A stretch of 64,000 nucleotides of DNA from Actinomycetospora soli (GTDB taxonomy: Bacteria; Actinomycetota; Actinomycetes; Mycobacteriales; Pseudonocardiaceae): assembly GCF_021026295.1 (NCBI RefSeq), contig NZ_JAJNDA010000017.1, positions 1 through 64,000 on the forward strand, read 5' to 3'. The notes beneath the pieces are model-generated. The model did not search any database and was not told where the DNA came from. It was given only the letters and a program-made list of their open reading frames with translations. This document shows positions 50,930-59,226 of the stretch, in pieces; positions within the stretch are counted from its first letter, which is position 1; each line of letters opens with the position of its first letter. The position numbers and the translations under genes were made by a program.

Positions 50930-52499
50930 ACACGAGCCGGCTCTCCCTGCCCTCCCAGACCGCGTCGCGGAGGTTCCGCTTGAGGATCTTCCCGGCCCCG
51001 GACTTGGGCAGCGGGTCCTCGCGCAGCTCCACGGTGCGCGGCACCTTGTAGCCGGCGATCGTCAGCCGGCAGTGGGCGACGAGCTCGTCGGCGGTGACCG
51101 CCGCGCGGATCTGGACCGTCGCGTGCACGGCCTCGCCGAAGCGGTCGTCGGGGATGCCGAAGACCGCCGCCTCGACGACCGCCGGATGCGAGTACAGCGC
51201 GTTCTCCACCTCGGCGGAGTACACGTTCTCGCCCCCGGAGACGATCATGTCCTTGGCGCGGTCGACGAGGAACAGGTAGCCCGCGTCGTCGAGGTAGCCG
51301 AGGTCGCCGGAGCGGAACCACCCGCCGTCGAGGACCTTCGCGGTCTCCTCGGGCTTGTTCCAGTAGCCCGGGGTCACGTTCGCGCCGCGGATCGCGACCT
51401 CGCCGACCTGACCGCTCGGCAGCGTGGTGCGCTCGACCGGGTCCTCGATCCGCACCTCCACCCCGACGGCGGGCCGCCCGCACGACATCGCCCGCGGCGA
51501 GTCGAGGCGCACCTGCTCGTCGGGGTGCAGCGTGACGATCGGCGAGGTCTCGGTGAGCCCGTAGATGTGCAGCATCGACGCGGCGGGGAACGTCGCGTGC
51601 GTCCGGCGCAGCAGCTCGCGGGCCGCCGGGGACGAGCCGTGCGAGAGCCAGCGCAGCGACGACACGTCGCGCGGGCGCTCGCGCTGCTCGACGGCGAGCG
51701 CGTCCATCATCGTCGGCACCACGAGGGTCGCGGTGACCCCCTCGGACTCGACCACGTCGAGCACCCCGGCCGGCGTGAACGCCGGGACGATCACCTGCGT
51801 GCCGGCGGCCCAGATCGTGGCGAGCGCGCCGATCGTGCCCGCGGCGTGGAACATCGGCGCCACGATCATGAACCGCGTGTCCTCGGTGAACGGCCAGCAC
51901 GCCATGAAGTGGAAGGCGTTCGCGACGAGGTTGCCGTGGGTCAGCATCACGCCCTTGGCCGCGCCCGTGGTCCCGCCGGTGTAGAAGATGCCGGCGAGGT
52001 CGTGCTCGGCCGGCGCGTCGTCCCCGTCCGGGATCGAGGTCTCGGTGGCGTCGGCGAGGAGCCGGTCGTACTCGTCGTCCAGGCCCACGACCCGGACGTC
52101 GTCGTCCAGGCCCGCGACGGCCCGGTCGGTGATCAGCACCCGGGCCCCGGAGTCGGCGACCGCGTAGACACGCTCCGGGTCGGAGTGCCGCGTGTTCAGC
52201 GGGACGATCACGAGGCCCGCGGCGGGCACGGCGAGGTAGAGCTCGAGGTAGCGATGGCCGTTCGCGCCCAGCACCGCGACGCGGTCGCCGCGCTCCAGCC
52301 CGAGGTCGGCCAGGGCCCCGATCAGGCGGCGCACCCGCGCGCCGAGCTCGGCGTAGGTGAACTCCACCCCGGCGCACGTCACGGCGGTCGCGTCCGGCGC
52401 GACGGCGAGGGCCCGGGCCAGCGGGGCGCCGATCGTGCGGGTGGCGTTGCGGTGGTCGCCGGCCGGGGCGAGCAGGGGCGCGCCCGTGGTCGTCGTCAT
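50928..52499 (-). CDS. Acyl-CoA synthetase / long-chain fatty-acid-CoA ligase (AMP-binding)
   Basis: A 523-residue ANL-superfamily enzyme that adenylates a carboxylic acid and transfers it to CoA. P-loop-like GIFYTGGTTGAAKGVMLTHG near 169-188, MLHIYGLTETSPIVTLHPDE near 310 (A5), GWFRSGDLGYLDDAGYLFLV near 397 (A7 Asp), RAKDMIVSGGENVYSAEVEN near 419 (A8 hinge) and the catalytic Lys in PLPKSGAGKILKRNLRD near 505. Chain length cannot be judged. ATG 52499 has GGGAGAGG upstream. Divergent from a TetR gene with a perfect palindrome between them, so likely repressed by it. Confidence 0.92.
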   Translation of the reverse strand: MTTTTGAPLLAPAGDHRNATRTIGAPLARALAVAPDATAVTCAGVEFTYAELGARVRRLIGALADLGLERGDRVAVLGANGHRYLELYLAVPAAGLVIVPLNTRHSDPERVYAVADSGARVLITDRAVAGLDDDVRVVGLDDEYDRLLADATETSIPDGDDAPAEHDLAGIFYTGGTTGAAKGVMLTHGNLVANAFHFMACWPFTEDTRFMIVAPMFHAAGTIGALATIWAAGTQVIVPAFTPAGVLDVVESEGVTATLVVPTMMDALAVEQRERPRDVSSLRWLSHGSSPAARELLRRTHATFPAASMLHIYGLTETSPIVTLHPDEQVRLDSPRAMSCGRPAVGVEVRIEDPVERTTLPSGQVGEVAIRGANVTPGYWNKPEETAKVLDGGWFRSGDLGYLDDAGYLFLVDRAKDMIVSGGENVYSAEVENALYSHPAVVEAAVFGIPDDRFGEAVHATVQIRAAVTADELVAHCRLTIAGYKVPRTVELREDPLPKSGAGKILKRNLRDAVWEGRESRLV

Positions 52500-52525
52500 G
52501 GCCTCTCCCCGGGAGCGCGTCGTCG

Positions 52526-52541
52526 CCGAACGATCGTTCGG
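52526..52541. promoter_or_regulatory. Perfect palindrome between ligase and TetR, probable TetR operator
   Basis: CCGAACGATCGTTCGG, 16 bp and fully symmetric, 26 bp upstream of the ligase ATG and 97 bp upstream of the TetR ATG. The position suits repression of the ligase. Confidence 0.7.
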
Positions 52542-52637
52542 TCGGACTGGACGATAGCAGCGGCGGGTGACCGCCGACACCCGTCCCGGCGGACAGCGTC
52601 AACCATCCGGCCGCACGACGCTAGGGTCCCGAGGATC

Positions 52638-53258
52638 ATGACCAGTGACGGGCGGCCCGAGCGGGGCGACGGACCGGGGCGGGTGAGCCGACCCGGCCGT
52701 CGGTCCGGGCACACCGAGCCGTACACGCTCGCCTCGTTGGTCGAGGTCGCGGCCCGGGCGTTCAACGAGCGCGGCTACGACGCGACCAGCATGGAGGACC
52801 TCTCCCGCGCCGCCGGGATCACGAAGTCGTCCTTCTACCACCACGTCTCCGGCAAGGAGGCGCTGCTGCGGGCGGCGCTGGACCGCGCGCTCGACGGGCT
52901 CTTCGGCGTCCTGGCCGAGCCCGGGGCCGTCTCCGGGGAACCGGTCGACCGCCTGCGCCACATCGTCCGTCGGCAGGTGGAGGTGCTGGTCACGGAGCTG
53001 CCGTACGTGACGCTGCTGCTGCGGCTGCGCGGCAACACCGAGACCGAGCGCTGGGCGCTGGCCCGCCGGCGCGAGTTCGACCAGACGATCGCGGGCCTCG
53101 TCGCCGCCGTGCGCGACGACGTCGACCCCGTCGTCGCGGCCCGCCTGCTCTCGGGGACGGTCAACTCGCTCATCGAGTGGTACCGGCCGGGCCGCATGCC
53201 GACGGCGGACCTCGTCGAGGCGGTGGACCGCCAGGTGTTCGAGGGGCTGCTGCGGTGA
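52638..53258 (+). CDS. TetR family transcriptional regulator
   Basis: A 206-residue repressor. N-terminal HTH: TLASLVEVAARAFNERGYDA, TSMEDLSRAAGITKSSFYHH, VSGKEALLRAALDRALDGLF; the C-terminal ligand domain is helical (RHIVRRQVEVLVTELPYVTL; AARLLSGTVNSLIEWYRPGR). Similar regulators control fatty-acid degradation genes and respond to acyl-CoA; here the divergent acyl-CoA ligase is the likely target. ATG 52638. Its last 4 nt overlap the adenylate cyclase gene. Confidence 0.92.
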   Translation: MTSDGRPERGDGPGRVSRPGRRSGHTEPYTLASLVEVAARAFNERGYDATSMEDLSRAAGITKSSFYHHVSGKEALLRAALDRALDGLFGVLAEPGAVSGEPVDRLRHIVRRQVEVLVTELPYVTLLLRLRGNTETERWALARRREFDQTIAGLVAAVRDDVDPVVAARLLSGTVNSLIEWYRPGRMPTADLVEAVDRQVFEGLLR

Positions 53259-54112
53259 CCGGGGATCTCGATCTTCCCGACGACGGGTCGGCGTCGGCCC
53301 GGGACGACGGCTCGGCACCGTCGCGGGCCGAGCGCTTCCGGATCGCGGCCGTGCGCGGCGCGGCCCGGGCCCGCGAGCTGGACCGCTCACCGGCCCTGCA
53401 ACGTGCGGTGAAGCGGCTGCGGGAGACGTTGCCCGGCGACGCGCACTTCGGCGACCCGCTCTCGCTGGGCGGGGCCCGGCACACCGAGGCCGCGGGGCGG
53501 GCGATTGTGGGGCTCACGGGCGACCGGCCCGGGGTGGTGCGGGAACTCGGGCTCGGCGGCGTGCAGGTCTGGCAGTCGCTCCTCGAACGTCTCGGCCGCG
53601 GCGGCGGGGAGCACGAGGTGGTGCTCGTCTTCACCGACCTCGTCGAGTTCTCCCGGTGGTCGCTCGAGGCGGGCGACGACGAGGTGCTCCGCGTCCTGCG
53701 CCAGGTCGGCGAGGTGTGGGAGCCGCCCATGACCGAGCGCGCGGGCACCGTCGTCAAGCGGCTCGGCGACGGACTGATGGTCGCCTTCGCCGACCCGCGC
53801 GGCGCCCTCGACGCGGTGTTCGAGGCCCGACGGCGGCTCGCGGCGCTGCGCGTCGACGGCTGGTCGCCCCGGATGCGGGCGGGTCTGCACGTCGGGCGAC
53901 CGCGCCGGGTCGGCGGGGACTACCTGGGCGTGGCGGTGAACGTCGCGGCCCGGCTCGGGGACGCCGCCCGGGCCGACGAGGTCCTGGTCAGCGGCGACTT
54001 CCTCGGTCGGCTGGACGCGCGGACGGTGTCGGCCCGCCGGCGGCGGCGCCTCCATCTCAAGGGCGTCCCGGACGCGCTGGAGGTCTACGCCGTCGAGCCG
54101 GCGCAGGGCTGA
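53255..54112 (+). CDS. Class III adenylate/guanylate cyclase
   Basis: A 285-residue soluble protein. N-terminal helical ~110 residues of unknown fold, then a class III cyclase catalytic domain: VVLVFTDLVEFSRWS near 127-141 (metal-binding Asp), KRLGDGLMVAFADPRGA near 168-184 (second metal Asp), RAGLHVGRPRRVGGDYLGVA near 208 and NVAARLGDAARADEVLVS near 230 with Asn/Arg transition-state residues. It could make cAMP or, if inactive, act as a sensor. GTG start overlaps the TetR stop (GTGA), so it is made with the regulator. Confidence 0.88.
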   Translation: MTGDLDLPDDGSASARDDGSAPSRAERFRIAAVRGAARARELDRSPALQRAVKRLRETLPGDAHFGDPLSLGGARHTEAAGRAIVGLTGDRPGVVRELGLGGVQVWQSLLERLGRGGGEHEVVLVFTDLVEFSRWSLEAGDDEVLRVLRQVGEVWEPPMTERAGTVVKRLGDGLMVAFADPRGALDAVFEARRRLAALRVDGWSPRMRAGLHVGRPRRVGGDYLGVAVNVAARLGDAARADEVLVSGDFLGRLDARTVSARRRRRLHLKGVPDALEVYAVEPAQG

Positions 54113-54130
54113 GCGGGTGGTCACCCGCTC
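54111..54130. terminator. Hairpin containing both stops of convergent genes
   Basis: GAGCGGGTG-GT-CACCCGCTC: perfect 9-bp stem. The cyclase stop (54110-54112) enters the left arm and the DUF2000 stop (54121-54123) enters the right arm. Confidence 0.65.
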
Positions 54131-54537
54131 ATCCGCGCGCCCTTCGTGATCTTGTCGGCGGCGTTGCGCGGCGCGTGCACGGCCACCCCGACCAGGTCCA
54201 GCTCCTCCCGCGGCACGGCGGCGACCGCCGCGCGGTTCTCCTCGTCGCCGCCGGTGGCGAACAGGTCGGCGGTGAACACCGGGACCCGCAGCCCGCGGTC
54301 GACCGCGCGCCGGTGCGCGGCCCGCACGGTGTCGGCGTCGCCCTCCAGCACCACCACGGGCTGACCGAACATCGGCGCGTAGGCGGTGCCGTCGGCATCG
54401 CTGTAGGGCTCCCCGATCAGCTCGGGCACCGTCGCCGCGATCCCGCTGGCGAGGAACGCGACGACGTTGCTGCGCTGCCATCCGGCGAGGTCGTCCCGGA
54501 GGACGATCACGATCTTCGTCTCGTAGCGGCTGCTCAT
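54121..54537 (-). CDS. DUF2000 family protein
   Basis: A 138-residue protein. The start YETKIVIVLRDDLAGWQRSN, then VVAFLASGIAATVPELIGEP, YSDADGTAYAPMFGQPVVVL and VPVFTADLFATGGDEENRAA follow the DUF2000 consensus. The structure is a Rossmann-like fold of unknown function (some relatives resemble peptidyl-tRNA hydrolase type 2). ATG 54537. It is divergent from the AraC gene with ~50 bp between, a common pairing. Confidence 0.9.
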   Translation of the reverse strand: MSSRYETKIVIVLRDDLAGWQRSNVVAFLASGIAATVPELIGEPYSDADGTAYAPMFGQPVVVLEGDADTVRAAHRRAVDRGLRVPVFTADLFATGGDEENRAAVAAVPREELDLVGVAVHAPRNAADKITKGARMSG

Positions 54538-54587
54538 GGGGTCCACGATCGACCGAGCCGGCCCCGCGGTTCTTGTACGTTCCTGGG

Positions 54588-55532
54588 GTGGGTCCGGAGC
54601 AGGTGCGGGCGTGGGACCCGGGCGTGCCCGGCATCGAGGAGGTCTTCCACGCCCGGTTCGTCGAGCACGCCTACCCGCGGCACACGCACGCGACCTGGAC
54701 CCTGCTCGTCGTCGACGACGGCGCCGTCCGCTACGACCTCGACCGCGCCGAGCACGGCGCCCTCGGCCGCGCGGTGACGCTGCTGCCGCCCGGGGTGGCG
54801 CACGACGGACGGGCGGCGACCCCGGGCGGCTTCCGCAAGCGGGTCCTCTACCTCTCCGCGCTCCCCGAGACCCTGGTCGGCCGCGCCGTCGACCGGCCCG
54901 CCGTCGTCGACGACGCCCTGCGCGGCGCCGTGGACCGGCTGCACGGGGTGCTCGAGCACCCGGGCGACGAGCTCGCGGCGAGCTCCGGGCTCGCCCTGGT
55001 GACGGCGCGGCTGACCGCGCACCTCGACGGAGGCGTTCCCGACGTCGGGCCGGTGCGGGACCCGCGCACGGCCGCCGGCCTGCGCGACCTGCTGGACGCG
55101 CACGTCGTCGACGGCCTGACCCTCGACGACGCCGCCGCGCAGCTGCAGGTGACCCCGAACCACCTGGTCAAGGCCTTCTCCGCCGAGTTCGGCCTGCCAC
55201 CGCACCGCTACCTCGTCGGGCGCCGCGTGGAGGTCGCGCGCCGCCTGCTGCTGGCCGGTCTGCCCGCCGCCCGCGTCGCGGTCGAGGCGGGCTTGCACGA
55301 CCAGGCACACCTGACGCGGCACTTCCGTCGCCTGCTCGGCGTGCCGCCGGGGCGCTTCGTCGGCGCGCCCCGGTCCGAGCGGACGACACCCTCGCGCACG
55401 GAGACCGCGCGAACGGGCCGTTCGCTCGTGCCGGCGGGCCTCGACGGGCCTCGACGGGCCGGGGTCCGCCTCACGCCCCCCGCGCGACCCGGTCCAGCCA
55501 CTCCCCCAGCAGCGCCCGCTCCGTCGGCGTGA
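54588..55532 (+). CDS. AraC family transcriptional regulator
   Basis: A 314-residue regulator. N-terminal cupin-like sensing domain (EEVFHARFVEHAYPRHTHAT; VTLLPPGVAHDGRAATPGGF) and a C-terminal double HTH: LTLDDAAAQLQVTPNHLVKA, FSAEFGLPPHRYLVGRRVEV, ARVAVEAGLHDQAHLTRHFR, RLLGVPPGRFVGA. The domain ends near residue 265, but the frame runs on ~50 residues through an inverted repeat (55377-55427) into the convergent TetR gene. GTG 54588 or TTG 54573 is the start. The likely target is the divergent DUF2000 gene. Confidence 0.85.
   Translation: MGPEQVRAWDPGVPGIEEVFHARFVEHAYPRHTHATWTLLVVDDGAVRYDLDRAEHGALGRAVTLLPPGVAHDGRAATPGGFRKRVLYLSALPETLVGRAVDRPAVVDDALRGAVDRLHGVLEHPGDELAASSGLALVTARLTAHLDGGVPDVGPVRDPRTAAGLRDLLDAHVVDGLTLDDAAAQLQVTPNHLVKAFSAEFGLPPHRYLVGRRVEVARRLLLAGLPAARVAVEAGLHDQAHLTRHFRRLLGVPPGRFVGAPRSERTTPSRTETARTGRSLVPAGLDGPRRAGVRLTPPARPGPATPPAAPAPSA
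55377..55427. repeat. Inverted repeat family B, copy 3
   Basis: GAGCGGACGACACCCTCGCG and the complementary GCGCGAACGGGCCGTTCGCTC pair with about five mismatches, the most decayed of the three copies. It lies inside the reading frame of the AraC C-terminal extension, just before the convergent TetR gene. Confidence 0.5.
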
Positions 55533-56148
55533 GCGCGTCCAGGTCGTCCACCGCGGCGCGGAGCGCGACCGCGGAGGCGACCGGACCCGTCGTCGGGAAC
55601 GCCTCCTCCGTGGTGATCGCCGCGACGACCGCCTCGCAGGCGGCGCGGGACAGCCCGTCGTCGCGCTCCTCCGGCGGCACCGCGACGAGCGAGAGCGCGA
55701 CCCCCGAGCCCGCGGCGTGGACCATCCCGATCGCCCGTTCCTCCGGGACGCGCAGCCGCCCGGCGACGGCGATGCGGTGGATCAGCGCGGCGAGCTCGGC
55801 GAACGCCGCCCGCGCCGCCGGCGAGGACCCCGCGGCCCGCGGGCGCGCGTACATGAGGCGGTAGAGCGCGGGCCGCTCGAGGGCGAGCCCGACGTGCAGG
55901 TCCCAGCCGGCGTGCAGGTCGGCGACCGGGTCGTCGGACGGGGGGCGCACCGACTTCTCGGCGAGGTAGTCGGAGAACCCCCGCGTGACGACCGCGTCGA
56001 GCAGCCCCTGCTTGTCCCCGAAGAGCCGGTAGATCGTCGGCGCCTGCACCCCGGCGGCGGCGCTGACCGCCCGCGTCGACAGGGCCTCCTCGCCCTCGGA
56101 CTCGAGCAATCGCGCCGCGGCGTCGACGATGCGCTCCCGGGGCTCCAC
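55471..56148 (-). CDS. TetR family transcriptional regulator
   Basis: A 225-residue repressor. N-terminal HTH: RERIVDAAARLLESEGEEAL, STRAVSAAAGVQAPTIYRLF, GDKQGLLDAVVTRGFSDYLA; the C-terminal ligand domain has long helices (PALYRLMYARPRAAGSSPAA; AFAELAALIHRIAVAGRLRV; ALLGEWLDRVARGA). GTG 56148. It is divergent from the NmrA-type gene, and an inverted repeat lies between them next to that gene's start, so this is likely its repressor. Its 3' end overlaps the AraC frame by 62 nt. Confidence 0.9.
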   Translation of the reverse strand: MEPRERIVDAAARLLESEGEEALSTRAVSAAAGVQAPTIYRLFGDKQGLLDAVVTRGFSDYLAEKSVRPPSDDPVADLHAGWDLHVGLALERPALYRLMYARPRAAGSSPAARAAFAELAALIHRIAVAGRLRVPEERAIGMVHAAGSGVALSLVAVPPEERDDGLSRAACEAVVAAITTEEAFPTTGPVASAVALRAAVDDLDALTPTERALLGEWLDRVARGA

Positions 56149-56192
56149 GAGAACGACGATAACAGCCGGGCGTTAGCGACGATCCGTTTCCG

Positions 56193-56216
56193 GTGTTAGC
56201 GTCTTGGCGCTACCAC
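56193..56216. promoter_or_regulatory. Probable TetR operator upstream of the NmrA gene
   Basis: GTGTTAGCG-TCTTGG-CGCTACCAC: 9-bp arms with one mismatch, 6-bp centre, ending 15 bp before the ATG at 56232. A third half-site GTTAGCG lies at 56172-56178. Confidence 0.65.
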
Positions 56217-56231
56217 TGATAGGAGATCGTC

Positions 56232-57098
56232 ATGATCGTCGTCACCGGCGCCACCGGCGTCCTGGGCCGCCTCGTCGTGGACCGCCTGCTCGAGCTCGTG
56301 CCGCCCGGACGGGTCGGGGTCAGCGTCCGCGACCCGGAGAAGGCCCGGGACCTGTCCGACCGGGGCGTCCGCGTCCGGCGCGGGGACTTCACCGCGCCCG
56401 ACACGCTCGCCGACGCGTTCGTCGGGGCCGACCAGGTGCTGGTCGTCAGCGCGAACACCCTCGGTCCCGAGGCGCTCGCGCAGCACCGCGCGGCGATCGG
56501 GGCGGCCGTGGCCGCGGGCGCGGGTCGGGTGCTCTACACCGCGCACCAGGGAGCCCGCGCCGACTCGTCGTTCGCGGCGGCGGTCGACCACGCCGCCACC
56601 GAGGAGATCCTCGCGACCTGCGGCACCGCCTGGACCTCGCTGCGCAACGGCTTCTACGCGAACACCGTCCCGATGCTGCTCGCCGACGCGGCGAGCACGG
56701 GCGAGCTGCGCCTCCCCGAGGACGGGCCGGTCGCGTGGACCACCCGCGAGGACCTGGCGGCGGCGACCGCCCGACTGCTCGTCGACGGCGCCCCGGACGG
56801 GCCGACCGCCCCGCTCACCGGCCCCGAGGCGGTGGACCTCGAGCAGGTGGCGACGACGGTCGGCGAGCTCACCGGTCGCGCGGTGCGCCGCGTCGTGGTG
56901 GAGCCGGCGGAGTACCGGGATCTCCTCGTCGGCCGGGGCGTCCCGGCGGCCGCGGCCGACCTGCTGCTCGGCTTCTTCCCCGCCGCCGCCCGCGGCGACT
57001 TCGCGCCGGCCGACCCGACGCTCGCCGACCTGGTCGGCCGTCCGGCCACGCCGATCGCGGACGTGCTCCGGGCGTCCCTGGTGCCCAGCGGGTCGTGA
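56232..57098 (+). CDS. NmrA-like NAD(P)-binding oxidoreductase
   Basis: A 288-residue atypical short-chain dehydrogenase. NAD(P)-binding MIVVTGATGVLGRLVVDRLL (1-20), SVRDPEKARDLSDRGVRVRR giving the NADP-type basic pocket, QVLVVSANTLGPEALAQHRA, RVLYTAHQGARADSSFAAAV (no YxxxK), SLRNGFYANTVPMLLADAA and AYR-like end. This resembles QorB/YtfG NAD(P)H:quinone oxidoreductases. AGGAG lies 7 nt upstream. Control by the divergent TetR is likely. Confidence 0.88.
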   Translation: MIVVTGATGVLGRLVVDRLLELVPPGRVGVSVRDPEKARDLSDRGVRVRRGDFTAPDTLADAFVGADQVLVVSANTLGPEALAQHRAAIGAAVAAGAGRVLYTAHQGARADSSFAAAVDHAATEEILATCGTAWTSLRNGFYANTVPMLLADAASTGELRLPEDGPVAWTTREDLAAATARLLVDGAPDGPTAPLTGPEAVDLEQVATTVGELTGRAVRRVVVEPAEYRDLLVGRGVPAAAADLLLGFFPAAARGDFAPADPTLADLVGRPATPIADVLRASLVPSGS

Positions 57099-57110
57099 TG
57101 CCGACGTCGT

Positions 57111-58475
57111 CTACTCCGCGACGTCCCCGTCCCCGCGGCGACCGAGGCCGACGGCGGTGAGGCCGGCGCGGCGCAGGGTGGCCGGGTCGACGATGTTGCG
57201 GGTGTCGATCACGATCGGGCGCTTCACCGCCGACGCGATCACCGACCAGTCCAGCGTGCGGAACATCGGCCACTCGGTGAGCACCAGCACCGCCTCCGCG
57301 CCCTGCGCCGCGGACACCGCATCGGCCGCCAGCGGCACCCCGTCGATCTCGGTCGGCGGCGCCGCACCGTCCTTCCCCTCGACGAACGCCGGGTCGAACC
57401 CCACCAGCTCCGCCCCGGCCTGGCGCAGCAGCGCCGCGATCGCCAACGCCGGGGAGTCCCGCAGGTCGTCGGTGCCGGCCTTGAACGTCAACCCCAGCAG
57501 CGCCAGCCGCACCCGCGACAGCGACCCCGTGCGCTTCCCGGTCACCGCCAGCCGCACCTTGTCCACGATCCGCTGCCGCTGACGGGTGTTCGTGTCGATC
57601 GTCGCCCGCAGCAACCGGAACTCGAAGTCCGCCGAGTCCGCCACCTGCAGCAGCGCGTGCGTGTCCTTCGGCAGGCACGACCCGCCCCAGCCCGGGCCCG
57701 GCGACAGGAACGCCTGCCCGATCCGCCGGTCGTACCCGATCCCCTCGGTCACGTCCGAGATGTCCGCCCCGACCCGCTCGCACAGCTCGGCCATCGCGTT
57801 CACGTACGACAGCTTCATCGCCAGGAAGCAGTTCGCCGCGTACTTCATCAGCTCCGCCGACGCCGCGTCCGTCAGCACCGTCGGAGCGCCGAGCCGCGCG
57901 TACAGCGCCGCCACCCGCTCCGCCGCGTCCTGGTTGTCCGAGCCCACCACGATCCGGTCCGGTCCCAGGAAGTCCTTGACCGCCGACCCCTCGCGCAGGA
58001 ACTCCGGGTTCGACACCACCGCCACGTCGGTCCGCTCGAGCAGCTCCGCGGTGCGCGCCGCCGTGCCCACCGGCACCGTCGACTTGTTCACCACCACCGT
58101 GCCCGCCGCCAGCTCGGCGCCGACCTCCTCGATCACCGACTCCACCGCGCGCAGGTCGGCCACCCCGCCCGCGCCCATCGGCGTCGGGACACAGAGGAAC
58201 AGCACCTCCGCCGGCCGGGAGTCCTCGAACGAGCCCAGCGCCGCCCCCGCGCCGACCACGAACGTCAACCGACCCGCCGAGGTCTGCTCCGCGACCAGCT
58301 CCGCCAGCCCCGGCTCCACGATGTCCACCACACCGCGCCGCAGCCGCTCCACCTTCGCCGCGTCGATGTCGGCGCACACCACCTCGTGACCCAACGACGC
58401 CAGACACGCCCCCGTCGTCAGCCCGACGTAGCCCGTCCCCACCACCATGACCCGCCGTGCGAACACCCCAGACAC
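57111..58475 (-). CDS. ugd: UDP-glucose 6-dehydrogenase
   Basis: A 454-residue enzyme that oxidises UDP-glucose to UDP-glucuronate with two NAD+. NAD motif VMVVGTGYVGLTTGACLASL near 9-28, VVSNPEFLREGSAVKDFLGP near 153, AANCFLAMKLSYVNAMAELC near 205, catalytic Cys in PGPGWGGSCLPKDTHALLQV near 259-278, and LLGLTFKAGTDDLRDSPALA near 325. GTG 58475 or 58466 is the start. Wobble positions favour G-ending codons (GCG, GTG, CTG) more than most neighbours. It supplies the precursor for surface polysaccharide; the next genes support that setting. Confidence 0.95.
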   Translation of the reverse strand: MSGVFARRVMVVGTGYVGLTTGACLASLGHEVVCADIDAAKVERLRRGVVDIVEPGLAELVAEQTSAGRLTFVVGAGAALGSFEDSRPAEVLFLCVPTPMGAGGVADLRAVESVIEEVGAELAAGTVVVNKSTVPVGTAARTAELLERTDVAVVSNPEFLREGSAVKDFLGPDRIVVGSDNQDAAERVAALYARLGAPTVLTDAASAELMKYAANCFLAMKLSYVNAMAELCERVGADISDVTEGIGYDRRIGQAFLSPGPGWGGSCLPKDTHALLQVADSADFEFRLLRATIDTNTRQRQRIVDKVRLAVTGKRTGSLSRVRLALLGLTFKAGTDDLRDSPALAIAALLRQAGAELVGFDPAFVEGKDGAAPPTEIDGVPLAADAVSAAQGAEAVLVLTEWPMFRTLDWSVIASAVKRPIVIDTRNIVDPATLRRAGLTAVGLGRRGDGDVAE

Positions 58476-58620
58476 CCTTCCTCGGGATCGGTTCGGGGCT
58501 CACGCTGCCAGATCACGGTGGGTGAGCGGACGGTCGCGACGATCTGCACACCCCTGGTGTCCGATTCGTCCCGTCTGTACGGTCACCGCCACCCTCGGCC
58601 CCCGACCCCGGAGTCCCGCC

Positions 58621-59226
58621 GTGACCGCCACGCTCACCCCCGGACGCGCCCCGGCCGTCGAGCTCACCGACGCCGAGCGGGTCTGGCGCGGGTCCGGCCT
58701 GACCGGCCGGTTCGCCGCGGTCCACGTGCCCGGGGAGGACGGCACCGCGACGATCGGACTGGTCGCCGCGTCAGGCGGCGTCGCGACCGTCGAGGCGGTC
58801 CGCCGCCTCGACCGCGACGGGCCGCTGCGGCCCGCCGTCGTGCAGTTCGGGGGCCTCGTGACCACCGCGTCCGGCGACCCGCGACGCGGCGCGACGGCGC
58901 GCGCCCTCACCGCGGCGCGCGGGGCGGGCGACGGTCCCGACCCGCACCGCACGCTCGCCGACCGCCTCGGCGGCCGGTGCCCCGGCCCCACCGTGCGCCT
59001 CGACCTGCGGGCCGGCGACGACCCGGTGCGCGCCGCCCGGGAGGGGCTGGTGATCGTCCTGCACGGGCCCGACCACGACCGCTGGGACGCCGTGCACGCC
59101 CTCCTGGGGCTCGGCGCGGTCGTGGTCGGGACCGCCGCCGTGCGCGACGGCACCGGCGGCGTGGTGTGGGGGCGGTACGGCACCCGGCGACCCGGTCAGC
59201 CCGTCCCGGTGACGGCGTCGACGTAG
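58621..59226 (+). CDS. Hypothetical protein
   Basis: A 201-residue protein with an alternating alpha/beta pattern (AERVWRGSGLTGRFAAVHVP; TATIGLVAASGGVATVEAVR; LRPAVVQFGGLVTTASGDPR; DAVHALLGLGAVVVGTAAVR). No family I recognise. GTG 58621 starts after a short non-coding stretch; the in-frame sequence back to 58447 lacks coding bias. Its last ~31 nt overlap the convergent GH-like gene. Confidence 0.5.
   Translation: MTATLTPGRAPAVELTDAERVWRGSGLTGRFAAVHVPGEDGTATIGLVAASGGVATVEAVRRLDRDGPLRPAVVQFGGLVTTASGDPRRGATARALTAARGAGDGPDPHRTLADRLGGRCPGPTVRLDLRAGDDPVRAAREGLVIVLHGPDHDRWDAVHALLGLGAVVVGTAAVRDGTGGVVWGRYGTRRPGQPVPVTAST

Noticed and set aside
52526-52541. Second LexA box (CGAAC-GATC-GTTCG core)
   Set aside because: The core fits, but the outer bases are C/G instead of T/A and the neighbours are a TetR and an acyl-CoA ligase, so a TetR operator is the simpler reading.
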